The notes beneath the pieces are model-generated. The model searched no databases, was not told the DNA's origin, and saw nothing but the letters and a program-made list of their open reading frames with translations. This document shows positions 27,451-36,301 of a stretch of 64,000 nucleotides of DNA, piece by piece. This DNA comes from Metaclostridioides mangenotii (GTDB taxonomy: Bacteria > Bacillota > Clostridia > Peptostreptococcales > Peptostreptococcaceae): the NCBI RefSeq assembly GCF_017873185.1, contig NZ_JAGGJX010000001.1, forward strand, positions 124,001-188,000, given 5' to 3'. The stretch's first letter is position 1. Every line of letters starts with the position of its first letter. The translations under genes were made by a program, and so were the position numbers.

Positions 27451-28167
27451 ATGAAAAAGTTAGTTACAGTAGTATCAGTATTATGCACAGGATTGTTAGT
27501 TGTTAGTCCATTAAAGAATGTTAGTTATGGAGCAGAGGTAACTAATAAAACAACTCCTATTGTGGTAGATTCAAGAGCTAATGGAGAAGATCAAAATTTA
27601 AACGAAATAATTAAGAAAAAATCATACATAGATAGCACTAAAGTAAACCTTACAAGTGACACAAAGAACAGTGCGATAAAATTAAGTGAAGCATTAGCAA
27701 ATGCAGTTAAAAAAGAAAATGTTGCTGACAAAAATAAAAACTTAGACAAAGATAAAGTTGTATCAAATAATAAACCTGAAAATGTAGTTCAAGAAAAAGA
27801 CAAAGATAAAAACGATGTAGTTGATAATAATAAAGTAAATGAGGATAAAGAAAAACAAGGTGTAGTAAACAATGAAAACAAAAATGATAGCAAGGAAGAT
27901 GATAAAGTGAAAGAAGATGTAAGTAAAGAAAAACCTGTCGAATATTTAAGCAAAGAACAATCTTTAAATCTACTTAAAAATCATATGCCTGATGTAAGTT
28001 TCTACTATGAAGGTGATGAAAATACTTTTGAGTTTATAAAAGACAAAGGTCTAAAAGGATATGTTTTCTTACCACAAGTTGACGGAGATTTAGCTTACTT
28101 TGTTGATAAGGCTAGCTCTAGCGTTTACTTCTTCCATCCAAGTGGATATTTGGAACTTATAAGATAG
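27451..28167 (+). CDS. Secreted Lys/Asn/Asp-rich protein of unknown function
   Basis: A 238-aa exported protein. The start is ATG 27451 with GGGAGTGA upstream; an earlier ATG at 27430 lacks a ribosome site. Signal peptide MKKLVTVVSVLCTGLLVVSP, cleaved near SYGAE. The middle (about residues 80-170) is a low-complexity charged, Lys/Asp/Asn/Val-rich linker such as KDKDKNDVVDNNKVNEDKEK. The C-terminal about 70 residues, from LSKEQSLNLLKNHMPDVSFYY to the end, look like a folded domain with FFHPSGYLELIR at the tail. I do not recognise the family. The gene is flanked on both sides by exceptionally large inverted repeats. Confidence 0.75.
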   Translation: MKKLVTVVSVLCTGLLVVSPLKNVSYGAEVTNKTTPIVVDSRANGEDQNLNEIIKKKSYIDSTKVNLTSDTKNSAIKLSEALANAVKKENVADKNKNLDKDKVVSNNKPENVVQEKDKDKNDVVDNNKVNEDKEKQGVVNNENKNDSKEDDKVKEDVSKEKPVEYLSKEQSLNLLKNHMPDVSFYYEGDENTFEFIKDKGLKGYVFLPQVDGDLAYFVDKASSSVYFFHPSGYLELIR

Positions 28168-28177
28168 TATAGGATAA

Positions 28178-28319
28178 TTTAAGATAGGTGCAGGAAATGA
28201 AAAGGAGTTTGCCATAAACAAACAACACCGACTACCACAGCTTGGACTAAAGGCTGTAATTGTAGTCGGTGTTGTTTGTTTATGTCAACTCCCTTTTCAT
28301 TTCCTGCACCTATCTTAAA
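28178..28319. repeat. 142-base inverted repeat with arms over 60 bases
   Basis: The left arm starts TTTAAGATAGGTGCAGG (28178) and the right arm ends in its reverse complement (28319). Arms match along nearly their whole length with a few single-base differences and a 3-base insertion near the centre; the loop is about 11 bases (TTGGACTAAAG). No open frame. It is far too long for an ordinary terminator; a MITE-like element or structured RNA is possible. Confidence 0.85.
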
Positions 28320-28383
28320 ATTCCTTTAGAAGTAAGAAAAAGGGCAAGAGCAAGAAGAATAAGGGCTTTTTAATGGAAAAAAT

Positions 28384-28430
28384 AACTTTCTATGGTAGTA
28401 GTTTTATCTACTATAGAAAGTCATTTTTGG
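28384..28430. terminator. Bidirectional terminator between the secreted protein and PIG-L genes
   Basis: AACTTTCTATGGTAGTA pairs with TCTACTATAGAAAGT, with T and A tracts on opposite sides. Confidence 0.75.
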
Positions 28431-28434
28431 TTTG

Positions 28435-29232
28435 CTATAAATATGGTGTGTGAAGTATTGATGGTGCAGTTCTGTTTTTTAAAAGCTTGTCAAATGATTT
28501 GTAATCTGATTTATAACCTATGCCTTCACGAAAATTGTGTGAGTCGATAAATTTGTATTGCTCACATGCGTTTTTTATTTTGTTGTAGTCTTTTTCTGAT
28601 TTTACTGTGTAGATTATTTTGTTTTTCATGGTTATTTTGTCTTCGTATTTTGGTTTTATGAAGTATTTGGCATCTTTGATTTTCCCTGCGTTGTATAAAC
28701 CTTGAATTACAGATCCATTTTTTATGTGTTGGAGGTGGTCATCCAGTTTGTAAGTATGAGCTACGTGAGTTACACTTTTAAACTTGTTTTCAAATTCGAT
28801 TGCGATGTTTTCCATGGATTCAAAGTATGAATCTCCGTTTGAATTTGTCTTTGATAGTATAATAGTGTTGTCAGGTTTGACACCCAAACTTTTTGTTGAT
28901 GCCAAAAACTCCCTGTTTCTGCATTCTATTTTATCCTTGGTTTTTAAATTTTCGTATTTTTTATACTTATCAAATACTGCTATCCCAGATCCGTTTGATA
29001 CTAAAACGATATATACATTGTCTCTACCAACTTCGTTGATTGCATTGATAATGGCGCTTCCTGCCCATAAGACTTCGTCGTCTTGATGTTGACAGTAAAA
29101 TACTACATGATCTTTGAATTTTTCGTTGTTTTGCTGGCTGTATATATCATAAGTAGTAGAAACAAAAAAAGTGGATAAAATAGCAGATAAAACTATATAT
29201 TTAAGTGATAAGTATTTTTTGAAAAAATCCAT
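28435..29232 (-). CDS. PIG-L family deacetylase, membrane-anchored or secreted
   Basis: A 265-aa protein with an N-terminal hydrophobic segment (about residues 8-28) and a PIG-L/LmbE domain: YCQHQDDEVLWAGS supplies the HxDDE zinc motif, with Gln where the family usually has Pro, and HTYKLDDHLQH gives the second His cluster. PIG-L enzymes remove N-acetyl groups from GlcNAc-containing glycans; being exported, this one probably acts on a surface glycan or peptidoglycan-linked sugar. ATG with AGGAGATGA. Divergent from topB. The exact substrate is unknown. Confidence 0.85.
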   Translation of the reverse strand: MDFFKKYLSLKYIVLSAILSTFFVSTTYDIYSQQNNEKFKDHVVFYCQHQDDEVLWAGSAIINAINEVGRDNVYIVLVSNGSGIAVFDKYKKYENLKTKDKIECRNREFLASTKSLGVKPDNTIILSKTNSNGDSYFESMENIAIEFENKFKSVTHVAHTYKLDDHLQHIKNGSVIQGLYNAGKIKDAKYFIKPKYEDKITMKNKIIYTVKSEKDYNKIKNACEQYKFIDSHNFREGIGYKSDYKSFDKLLKNRTAPSILHTPYL

Positions 29233-29419
29233 AGAATCATCTCCTAATAAATTTTATCCTGTATATATTATCGTTCAAAAGCATCAAAATTATTGATTAT
29301 TTACCTGGTTAATTATTTACATTCTAACCAAAAAAATAAATTAAATTATAAAGTTTCTAATTTATTAAATAGATTGATAGATTGTATCATATAGCTCTTC
29401 AAAATTATGTGTTTATTTG

Positions 29420-29428
29420 TGTTATAAT
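29420..29428 (+). promoter_or_regulatory. Extended -10 promoter candidate for topB
   Basis: TG-T-TATAAT at 29420-29428, about 74 bases before the start codon. Confidence 0.4.
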
Positions 29429-29501
29429 TGTATTTTAGGAAAGTAATGTTAAAAAAATTATAAAAATTAAAATAGATAAAGATATTGGAAAGGAATAAAG
29501 A

Positions 29502-31619
29502 ATGGGGAAAATATTAGTATTAGCAGAAAAACCATCCGTTGGTAGAGATATAGCAAAAGTAATGGGTTGTAAAAATGAAAAAAATGGATTTATAGAGGGT
29601 CCAAAATATATTGTGACTTGGGCATTAGGACATTTGGTTACACATGCAGATCCAGAAAGTTATGATCCAAAATATAAAGTGTGGAATATGGAAGATCTTC
29701 CTATGTTACCTAAGTATTTAAAAACTGTGGTAATTAAAAAGAGCAGTAAACAGTTTAATACAGTAAAAAGTCAGATAAATAGAAATGATGTAGATGAAAT
29801 AGTAATAGCAACAGATGCTGGTAGAGAAGGAGAACTTGTCGCTAGATGGATAATAGAAAAATCTAAGTCCGATAAACCGATAAAAAGACTTTGGATTTCG
29901 TCTAGTACGGATAAAGCTATTAAAGAGGGATTTAATAATTTGAAAGATGGGCATAAATACGATAATTTATACTACTCAGCCATTGCTAGAGCAGAAGCGG
30001 ATTGGTTTGTGGGAATAAATGCAACTAGAGCTTTAACGACTAAATACAATGCTCAGCTATCTTGTGGGAGGGTACAAACTCCGACACTTTCTATAATTAA
30101 ATTAAGAGAAGATGAAATACAAAACTTTAAATCGAAAGAGTATTTTGGAATTGATATAAATGCAATTAAAGGAAGTTCTAAAATAAAACTTTCTTGGCAT
30201 GATAAAAATAATTCGACATCTAGTTTTGATAAAGAAAAAATAGAGAAGATAATATCTAAAATTAGTGGAAAAGATATAGAGATAGTAGATGTAAATAAAG
30301 CGTATAAAAAGAAATATTCGCCAGCTTTATACGATTTAACTGAGCTGCAGAGAGATGCAAATAAGATATTTGGATTTTCAGCAAAAGAAACCCTATCTAT
30401 TATGCAAAAACTATATGAACACCACAAGGTTCTTACATATCCAAGAACTGATTCTAGATATTTAACTGATGATATAGTGGATACATTAAAGGATAGAATA
30501 AAAGCGGTTAATGTAAGTGAATACTCTAGAGTTTGCAACAAACTTCTTAAGAGTAAAATTGTAAAGAACAAAAGCTTTGTAGACAATTCTAAAGTGACAG
30601 ATCACCACGCTATTATTCCTACAGAAGAGCGTGTGTTTATAAGTGATTTGAGCGATAAAGAGAGAAAGATATTTGATTTGGTAGTAAAGAGATTCTTGTC
30701 AGTTTTATCAGAGCCATATGAGTACGAACATACGAAGATAACTGGTGAAATTGAGGGTGAAACTTTTGTGGCTTCTGGAAATAAAGTTATAAAGTTAGGT
30801 TGGAAAGAAAACTACAGAGATTACGAAGATGATGATGAAGTTAGAACTATGCCAAGCATAAATAAAGGCGATGAACTTAAAAATTTAAATACTAATATGA
30901 GTAGGGGAAAAACAAATCCACCTTCTTACTTAAATGAAGGTACTTTACTTACTCATATGGAGAAAAATGGTCTTGGTACAGTAGCGACGAGAGCGGATAT
31001 TATTGAAAAATTATTTAATTCGTTTTCAATAGAGAAAAAAGGAAAAGATATACACATAACATCTAAAGGCAAACAGCTACTAGAATTGGTACCAGAGGAA
31101 CTAAAGTCTGCTAAAATGACATCTTCTTGGGAAAAAAGGCTGCAGGATATATCGACTGGTAAGCTAAATAAAAATGTGTTTATCGATGATATGAAAAATT
31201 ATACAAAGACAATAATAAAAGATATAAAAAACAGTGATAGTAAGTTTAAACACGACAATATCACTAAAAATAAATGTCCTGAATGTGGAAAATATATGTT
31301 AGAGGTAAATGGTAAAAAGGGAAAAATGCTTGTTTGCGAGGATAGAGAATGTAAAACAAGAAAACTTATCTCACAGACTACAAACTCTAGATGTCCAAAT
31401 TGTCATAAGAAGTTAGAGCTAAGAGGTGAAGGTGATGGTAAGATATTTACATGTGCTTGTGGATATAGAGAGAAATTATCTTCATTCAATAAGAGAAAAA
31501 ATGAAGAAAAATCAAAAGCAAGCAAAAGAGATGTAAACCAATATCTAAAAAAACAAAATAAAGATAACGAAGTGTTTAATAATCCATTTGCAGAAGCTCT
31601 TGCTAAACTAAAGAAATAG
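29502..31619 (+). CDS. topB: DNA topoisomerase III
   Basis: A 705-aa type IA topoisomerase. The TOPRIM domain begins ILVLAEKPSVGRDIAKVMG, with acidic residues in ATDAGREGELVARW. The catalytic tyrosine is in LTYPRTDSRYLTDD (about residue 310). The C-terminal part has two cysteine-rich zinc-ribbon-like segments (CPECGKYML...CEDREC and CPNCHKKLELRG...CACG), then a Lys-rich tail. It relaxes or decatenates DNA through single-strand passage. It has its own promoter and no operon partners. ATG after TGGAAAGGAA. Confidence 0.95.
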   Translation: MGKILVLAEKPSVGRDIAKVMGCKNEKNGFIEGPKYIVTWALGHLVTHADPESYDPKYKVWNMEDLPMLPKYLKTVVIKKSSKQFNTVKSQINRNDVDEIVIATDAGREGELVARWIIEKSKSDKPIKRLWISSSTDKAIKEGFNNLKDGHKYDNLYYSAIARAEADWFVGINATRALTTKYNAQLSCGRVQTPTLSIIKLREDEIQNFKSKEYFGIDINAIKGSSKIKLSWHDKNNSTSSFDKEKIEKIISKISGKDIEIVDVNKAYKKKYSPALYDLTELQRDANKIFGFSAKETLSIMQKLYEHHKVLTYPRTDSRYLTDDIVDTLKDRIKAVNVSEYSRVCNKLLKSKIVKNKSFVDNSKVTDHHAIIPTEERVFISDLSDKERKIFDLVVKRFLSVLSEPYEYEHTKITGEIEGETFVASGNKVIKLGWKENYRDYEDDDEVRTMPSINKGDELKNLNTNMSRGKTNPPSYLNEGTLLTHMEKNGLGTVATRADIIEKLFNSFSIEKKGKDIHITSKGKQLLELVPEELKSAKMTSSWEKRLQDISTGKLNKNVFIDDMKNYTKTIIKDIKNSDSKFKHDNITKNKCPECGKYMLEVNGKKGKMLVCEDRECKTRKLISQTTNSRCPNCHKKLELRGEGDGKIFTCACGYREKLSSFNKRKNEEKSKASKRDVNQYLKKQNKDNEVFNNPFAEALAKLKK

Positions 31620-31651
31620 ATTAAAAAAATAGATAAATATATTAACAAATA

Positions 31652-31732
31652 AAAATAATCGATTGATTGGCCTATCGATATACTAATTTAGTAATGATCA
31701 GTATAGAAGCTAAACAATCGATTATTTTTTTT
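31652..31732. terminator. Terminator between topB and ytvI
   Basis: AATAATCGATTG pairs with CAATCGATTATT followed by T8; long AT-rich loop. Confidence 0.65.
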
Positions 31733-31736
31733 AGCT

Positions 31737-32792
31737 TTATTTTATAAATTTTATCGCTCCTGTATCATGCAAATTCTTAATTATTGTAGCAGCTATCGGG
31801 AATCCAAATAGACCGACAATACCGAATAACTGAGCCCCTATAAACATGCACATTAATGTAATCAGAGGATAAAGCCCTATCTGACTACCTACAACCTTAG
31901 GCTCAAGGACTTGTCTAACTATAGTTATTACAGTGTAGATTATAAATAACCCTATAGCCATACTGCTATTTCCGTTTATTAAAGAAATTATAGCCCAAGG
32001 AATTATAATACTTCCAGTTCCTAAAATTGGTAGTATATCAACCAATGCTATTAAAATAGCTATTGGAAAAGCAGCATCTACTTTAAGTATAGTAAGTCCT
32101 ATCCAAAGTTCAATAAAAGTAACTGATAATAAAATCGCATACGCTTTAATTAATTTAAATACGGCAACTATACTGCTTTTTTTAACATTTAGTATAAACT
32201 CGCGGTTTTTTTCTGAAAACTGATTTAATACAAAATTAATAATTTTTTTATAGTCAAATGTAAAGAAAAAAGAAGCGATTATAGTTATGATTAACTTTAT
32301 CATAAAAGCAGGAGCTCTTGTAGCAGCGCTTGTAACAAAGTTAAGGGCATTTGATGAAAAAGAAGCTACTAAGGACATTATTGATTGAGATAAGTTATCC
32401 CATCCAAATATATCTACGTTTGGTGCAAGTGATTCCACTTTAGAAAAAAATGTGTCTAGATTTGGTTCTATAGAGTACTTGTATACATCCGGTAGAGTAA
32501 GTACCATTTCACTTATCTTGCTGAACAGCTTTGCTCCGAAGCTAGTAAGTGCTGCAATTGTAATTGCATAAAATAAAAGTAGTACTAATGTTGATGTCAA
32601 TGCGGGATTAATCTTAATTTTATCTGTTAAGAAATTTATAGCGGGTCTTAATATAAATGCAATAAAAAATCCAATTACAAATGGCATAAATAGCGGCAGG
32701 ATAAATTTAAAACTTGCAAATATTAGAGCTGCTATCAAGATAAAATATGTAAACTTTATAATAAAAGCTCTTTGTTTTTCTGTACTGATCAT
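31737..32792 (-). CDS. ytvI: YtvI-like membrane protein of the AI-2E transporter family
   Basis: A 351-aa polytopic protein with an N-terminal pair of helices, a soluble middle part and a cluster of C-terminal helices, as in the AI-2E/PerM family. The C-terminal motif reads LGTGSIIIPWAIISLINGN, and VLEPKVVGSQIGLYPLITLMCMFIGAQLFG is the classic family signature. In spore formers YtvI members are sporulation-associated. The start is taken at MISTEKQ (32792), because GGAGGT lies between it and an in-frame ATG six codons earlier. Monocistronic. Confidence 0.88.
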   Translation of the reverse strand: MISTEKQRAFIIKFTYFILIAALIFASFKFILPLFMPFVIGFFIAFILRPAINFLTDKIKINPALTSTLVLLLFYAITIAALTSFGAKLFSKISEMVLTLPDVYKYSIEPNLDTFFSKVESLAPNVDIFGWDNLSQSIMSLVASFSSNALNFVTSAATRAPAFMIKLIITIIASFFFTFDYKKIINFVLNQFSEKNREFILNVKKSSIVAVFKLIKAYAILLSVTFIELWIGLTILKVDAAFPIAILIALVDILPILGTGSIIIPWAIISLINGNSSMAIGLFIIYTVITIVRQVLEPKVVGSQIGLYPLITLMCMFIGAQLFGIVGLFGFPIAATIIKNLHDTGAIKFIK

Positions 32793-33362
32793 AGAAACCT
32801 CCAAAGTCATTGTTATATTATGTAATATTGACTAAACTCTATAAAAATATAATACTAAAAGCTTTATATAAAATACTGTTAATATTAGAAAGGCTAGTTT
32901 AAAATAATAAATCTTTCTTTTAATTTTAAAATCGATATATAGATTAGTGATTGAGTTAATTTTAGCATTATTTTGTGCTAAGTACCAGTTAAATTATGAT
33001 TAAATACTGTTTACTTATTAGCATGTCTCTAATAATTGTATAAGTTTTGATATTCTAATAACGTGTTTGTATTATATTTAGTGAATGGTAATGAGTATCT
33101 TCTATTATTTTATATAATGATCTTTTATTTGTCTAAGATATCCTGTGATATAAAATCAGAATATTAAAAAAAAATACTTTTTAATTAAATAGATTAAATA
33201 ATATTGAAATTTTGGTAGAATATAACAAAAAATTAACACAAATCTAATATTGATTTTATATATTTTAATTTTTTAGTATTATAATTAATTTAGCGTATTT
33301 AGTAGAATTATGTATTCTATTACTATAAAAAGTGTAAATATCATTATATGGAGGTTTTAATT
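32793..33362. other. AT-rich region between ytvI and motA
   Basis: About 550 bases without a convincing ORF. I looked for a sigma-D flagellar promoter (TAAA-N15-GCCGATAA) and c-di-GMP riboswitch motifs before motA and saw neither. Confidence 0.5.
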
Positions 33363-34181
33363 ATGGAAGTTACTACATTTTTAGGAATTATATTCGCTAT
33401 CATTTTTGTTGTGGGAGCAATGATATTTAAAGGTATCAGTTTGTCAGTCCTTATAAATCCAGCTGCATTTATGGTTATAATAGTTGGAACTATTGCCACA
33501 GTTTTAAATGCATATCCAGGTAGAGACTTGAAAAATTTGGGTAAAATTTTTAAGGTATTATTTACTTCAGAGAAAAATGAATCTAAGATTGGAGCCATTA
33601 ATGATTTAATTAGTTGTTCTTATATAGCGAGAAAAGAAGGTTTCTTAGCATTAGACCAAGAGCTAGATCAGTTAGATAATAAATTCATGCAAAGAGCCTT
33701 ACGTATGGTTGTAGATGGTGCGGACGGAGATTTTATTTTAAGTGTTATGGAGTCAGAAATTGAAGCTATAGAAGAAAGACATTCTATCAATGCATCTATA
33801 TTTAAACAAGCAGGAGGATATGCACCAACGCTTGGGGTAATGGGAGCAGTATTTGGTCTTATAGCTGCAATGGCACATATAGATAATACTGATGCTATGG
33901 CAGAGGCGATAGCAGCGGCGTTTATAGCAACTATTTTAGGTATATTTTCAGGATATGTTTTGTGGAATCCTTTTTCAAATAAATTGAAAACAAAAAGTAG
34001 ACATGAAATATTTGAGAAACGGATGATAATTGAAGGCGTTTTAGAGATTCAAAAAGGTTCAGGAACTAATATGGTGAAAGAAAAACTTATATCTTTTTTA
34101 ACAGAAGAAGAAATATTAATTTTAGAAAAAAATAATGTGATAAATAAAAATAATAATGCAGCAAGAAATAAGGTCAGCTAG
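33363..34181 (+). CDS. motA: Flagellar motor stator protein MotA
   Basis: A 272-aa stator subunit with four membrane helices: two near the N-terminus (FLGIIFAIIFVVGAMI and the next), and two around GGYAPTLGVMGAVFGLI and AEAIAAAFIATILGIF, where the conserved prolines and GxxxG lie. The start is ATG 33363, since GGAGGT lies between it and an upstream ATG at 33348. It forms the ion channel with MotB that drives flagellar rotation. It is followed by motB after 12 bases, confirming a stator operon. Confidence 0.95.
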   Translation: MEVTTFLGIIFAIIFVVGAMIFKGISLSVLINPAAFMVIIVGTIATVLNAYPGRDLKNLGKIFKVLFTSEKNESKIGAINDLISCSYIARKEGFLALDQELDQLDNKFMQRALRMVVDGADGDFILSVMESEIEAIEERHSINASIFKQAGGYAPTLGVMGAVFGLIAAMAHIDNTDAMAEAIAAAFIATILGIFSGYVLWNPFSNKLKTKSRHEIFEKRMIIEGVLEIQKGSGTNMVKEKLISFLTEEEILILEKNNVINKNNNAARNKVS

Positions 34182-34193
34182 GGGTGAAGGCGA

Positions 34194-34910
34194 ATGGCTA
34201 AAAAAAATAAGCATGAAGAAGATTTTGATGAAGGATGGCTATTACCATATTCAGACTTAATGACGTTACTGCTAGCGGTTTTTATTGTTTTATTTGCTAC
34301 AAGTAAAGTAGATCAGAAAAAGATGGAAGATATGGCAGATTCATTTGCAAATATTGTAGTATCTTCTAAAGGTACTGGGTTCGAAGATACAATTGGAAAA
34401 CAAATTGCACAAGGAAATAGTGATGAACTATCAGCATATGCTAAAAGTGTTATGCAAATAAAGATGAATATGGATAAATACATAAAAGAAAATAATCTAA
34501 CAAATGAGATTTCAGCTGAAACTAATAATGATAAACTGAAAATTGTAATAGCTAATAATATACTTTACCAACCAGGTAGTGCTGAGGTTAGTGAAAGAAA
34601 TATTGAACTTGCTAATACAATAGGAAAACTTATAGTAGATCAAGGTAAAGATATAGAGGTAACTATTGTAGGGCATACAGATAACGTACCTGTACATAAT
34701 AATGAATTTGAAGATAATATAGAGTTAAGTCAAAAGAGAGCATTTAATTTTTTAAAAAATATGTTAAAAACCTCTGGGGTAGATCCGAGAAAATTTAGTA
34801 CAGCAGGATATGGAGAGTATCAACCGATTGCATCAAATGATACGGAAGAAGGGAAACAACTAAATAGAAGGGTTGAGATTTTAATAGATGCTAAAAATAG
34901 AATTAATTAA
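34194..34910 (+). CDS. motB: Flagellar motor protein MotB
   Basis: A 238-aa stator anchor. One transmembrane helix with the ion-binding aspartate in LLPYSDLMTLLLAVFIVLFA, then a periplasm-facing linker and a C-terminal OmpA-like peptidoglycan-binding domain (VTIVGHTDNVPVHN, LSQKRAFNFLKNML, NRRVEILID). ATG after AGGGGTGAAGG. Translated with motA. No other flagellar genes are in the window. Confidence 0.95.
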   Translation: MAKKNKHEEDFDEGWLLPYSDLMTLLLAVFIVLFATSKVDQKKMEDMADSFANIVVSSKGTGFEDTIGKQIAQGNSDELSAYAKSVMQIKMNMDKYIKENNLTNEISAETNNDKLKIVIANNILYQPGSAEVSERNIELANTIGKLIVDQGKDIEVTIVGHTDNVPVHNNEFEDNIELSQKRAFNFLKNMLKTSGVDPRKFSTAGYGEYQPIASNDTEEGKQLNRRVEILIDAKNRIN

Positions 34911-34964
34911 TCTATTTTATTACTTACCTAGATATTTGTATCTACAACAAATTAAATAGTTTTG

Positions 34965-35007
34965 AACTAAAAAATCCAATAGACTAAATCTATTGGATTT
35001 TTTAGTT
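34965..35007. terminator. Bidirectional terminator, motB / yciI
   Basis: A perfect 19-bp stem, AACTAAAAAATCCAATAGA with its reverse complement, and T tract. Confidence 0.9.
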
Positions 35008-35043
35008 CGTTATATATTTAGTCACGCATAAGGTATTTTTAAA

Positions 35044-35340
35044 TTAGTTATTAAACCATCCGCTGGGTGATTGATTAAAGTAATGAGGTGAAAACTCCAT
35101 AAGTTTGTAATCTTGTACGCCGGAAATTTTAAGAGGTTCAGAAGATAAGTAATCTTCTATTTTTTCAATAGTTTCAGCTTTCATAATAAATACTCCGCCA
35201 CTCATATTCGCTTTAAGTCCTGACATTAATATTAAGCCTTCATCCATTGCTTTTTGAGAATAAGCCATGTGATTTTCCATCGTATTTTCATCAGCTAAAT
35301 CTGCATTTTTTATTATACCTTCAACAATAAAATATTTCAT
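35044..35340 (-). CDS. YciI family protein
   Basis: A 98-aa small alpha/beta ferredoxin-like protein: MKYFIVEGIIKN, then SQKAMDEGLILMSGLKANMSGGVFIMKAE and IEDYLSSEPLKISGV, the usual YciI (dimeric alpha-beta barrel) pattern. The start is ATG 35340, with AAGGAGG placed just upstream; the open frame extends 11 codons further without support. Enzymatic function in bacteria is not known. Monocistronic, convergent with motAB. Confidence 0.8.
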   Translation of the reverse strand: MKYFIVEGIIKNADLADENTMENHMAYSQKAMDEGLILMSGLKANMSGGVFIMKAETIEKIEDYLSSEPLKISGVQDYKLMEFSPHYFNQSPSGWFNN

Positions 35341-35741
35341 TTTTGTAATCCTCCTTGAATTTATAGCTTTCATTTCTAATCTTAGTTTATTTTAAGTAAT
35401 AAATACCCATACTATCTTTTTTTAATCAATAAACAATTATTTACTTAATTATAGAACACCACATATTTTTATAAATAACTATAGCTATTTATATATTTTG
35501 TTAGACATACATTGGATATAAAAAGAAAACTAGATTAGCTTAGGAGGTTGATATTTTTAACTTAATGATAAGTCTTAAAGAATATCAATTAAGTAATAAT
35601 TACATTATGATTAAATAATATGATCCTGAGTTGCTTTAAGATATATACGGATATCAAATTCTTTTAATAAAAATACTGATATATTATATTAGATATTACA
35701 TATATATAGATTAGGAGTGTTTTTATAATAGTTCAGTCAGG

Positions 35742-35771
35742 TTGACTAAGAATGTTTATTTAGGGTATACT
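35742..35771 (+). promoter_or_regulatory. Strong promoter of the putative antitoxin RNA
   Basis: TTGACT at 35742, 18-base spacer, TATACT at 35766: near-consensus, with no coding ORF downstream on this strand but a terminator about 110 bases later. Confidence 0.6.
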
Positions 35772-35777
35772 TTTATT

Positions 35778-35888
35778 AAGGAAAAAGAGATTACATACTA
35801 TGGGCTTAGGGTGTATCTCCAAAGAATATAAAATAGTTAATATTTTAATCTGAAGCATCCGAATTGCCGTTCGGGTGTTTTAATTTTT
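35778..35888 (+). ncRNA. Putative antisense RNA (type I antitoxin)
   Basis: Predicted RNA of about 110 nt from the promoter at 35742-35771 to a hairpin terminator CATCCGAA/TTCGGGTG (35856-35877) with T tract. Its 3' end is complementary to the last part of the small hydrophobic ORF on the other strand (35845-35888), the convergent arrangement known for clostridial type I toxin-antitoxin pairs. Inferred from signals only. Confidence 0.55.
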
Positions 35889-36006
35889 TGATGTCATTTT
35901 TCAACTTTAAATATGTATTGATAAGCTTAGATAGCCTGTTCAATATTAAAGTTATCGCAGTAATTGTGCTGCCGATAAAAAATAATATACTCAAAAAATC
36001 TCCCAT
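35845..36006 (-). CDS. Small hydrophobic protein, probable type I toxin
   Basis: A 53-aa frame: starts MGDFLSILFFIGSTITAITL, one membrane segment (about residues 4-24), followed by a positively charged tail INTYLKLKNDIKKLK. Ribosome site GGAGGTGAT eight bases before the ATG. Small protein, single N-terminal helix and basic tail are the pattern of type I toxins, which depolarise membranes. The 5' leader is about 75 bases. Upstream on the same strand are an extended -10 (TGATATAAT) and TTGCAT. A converging RNA overlaps the 3' end. I do not recognise an exact family, and a non-toxic membrane peptide is possible. Confidence 0.65.
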   Translation of the reverse strand: MGDFLSILFFIGSTITAITLILNRLSKLINTYLKLKNDIKKLKHPNGNSDASD

Positions 36007-36084
36007 ATATTATCACCTCCAATCATAATGAAGGGATAATTTTTTATATGGATTTACACCCGGTTGTTATGTAATCTCTCTAAT

Positions 36085-36111
36085 ATTATATCATATAAAT
36101 ACAGTATGCAA
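36085..36111 (-). promoter_or_regulatory. Promoter of the small hydrophobic protein
   Basis: On the minus strand TTGCAT (36111-36106), 15 bases, TATAAT (36090-36085) with the TG of an extended -10. Confidence 0.5.
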
Positions 36112-36199
36112 TTCATTCAATTGTAGTCAATTATTTTGAATTTATGACTAATTTTGAACTCTTACATAATAAAATAAATTTCAATAAGGTTTGACAAAA

Positions 36200-36232
36200 A
36201 ATCTTATTCTATTGTGTTTTGAAAATAAGATT
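36200..36232 (+). repeat. Inverted repeat before the phosphatase gene
   Basis: AATCTTATT and AATAAGATT around 14 bases, just after TTGACA (36192). Possible operator overlapping a promoter. Confidence 0.35.
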
Positions 36233-36301
36233 GGTAAAATTAAGATATTAATTATTAGAAATAACTTTAAAAAATTAGGAAGAAAATAATGGGGTGAAAA
36301 T

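Noticed and set aside
32793-33362. c-di-GMP riboswitch or sigma-D promoter before motA
   Set aside because: No consensus visible on the plus strand.
35521-35700. 17-codon ORF after AGGAGG upstream of the antitoxin promoter
   Set aside because: Too short, no conserved features and the spacing to the ATG is poor.
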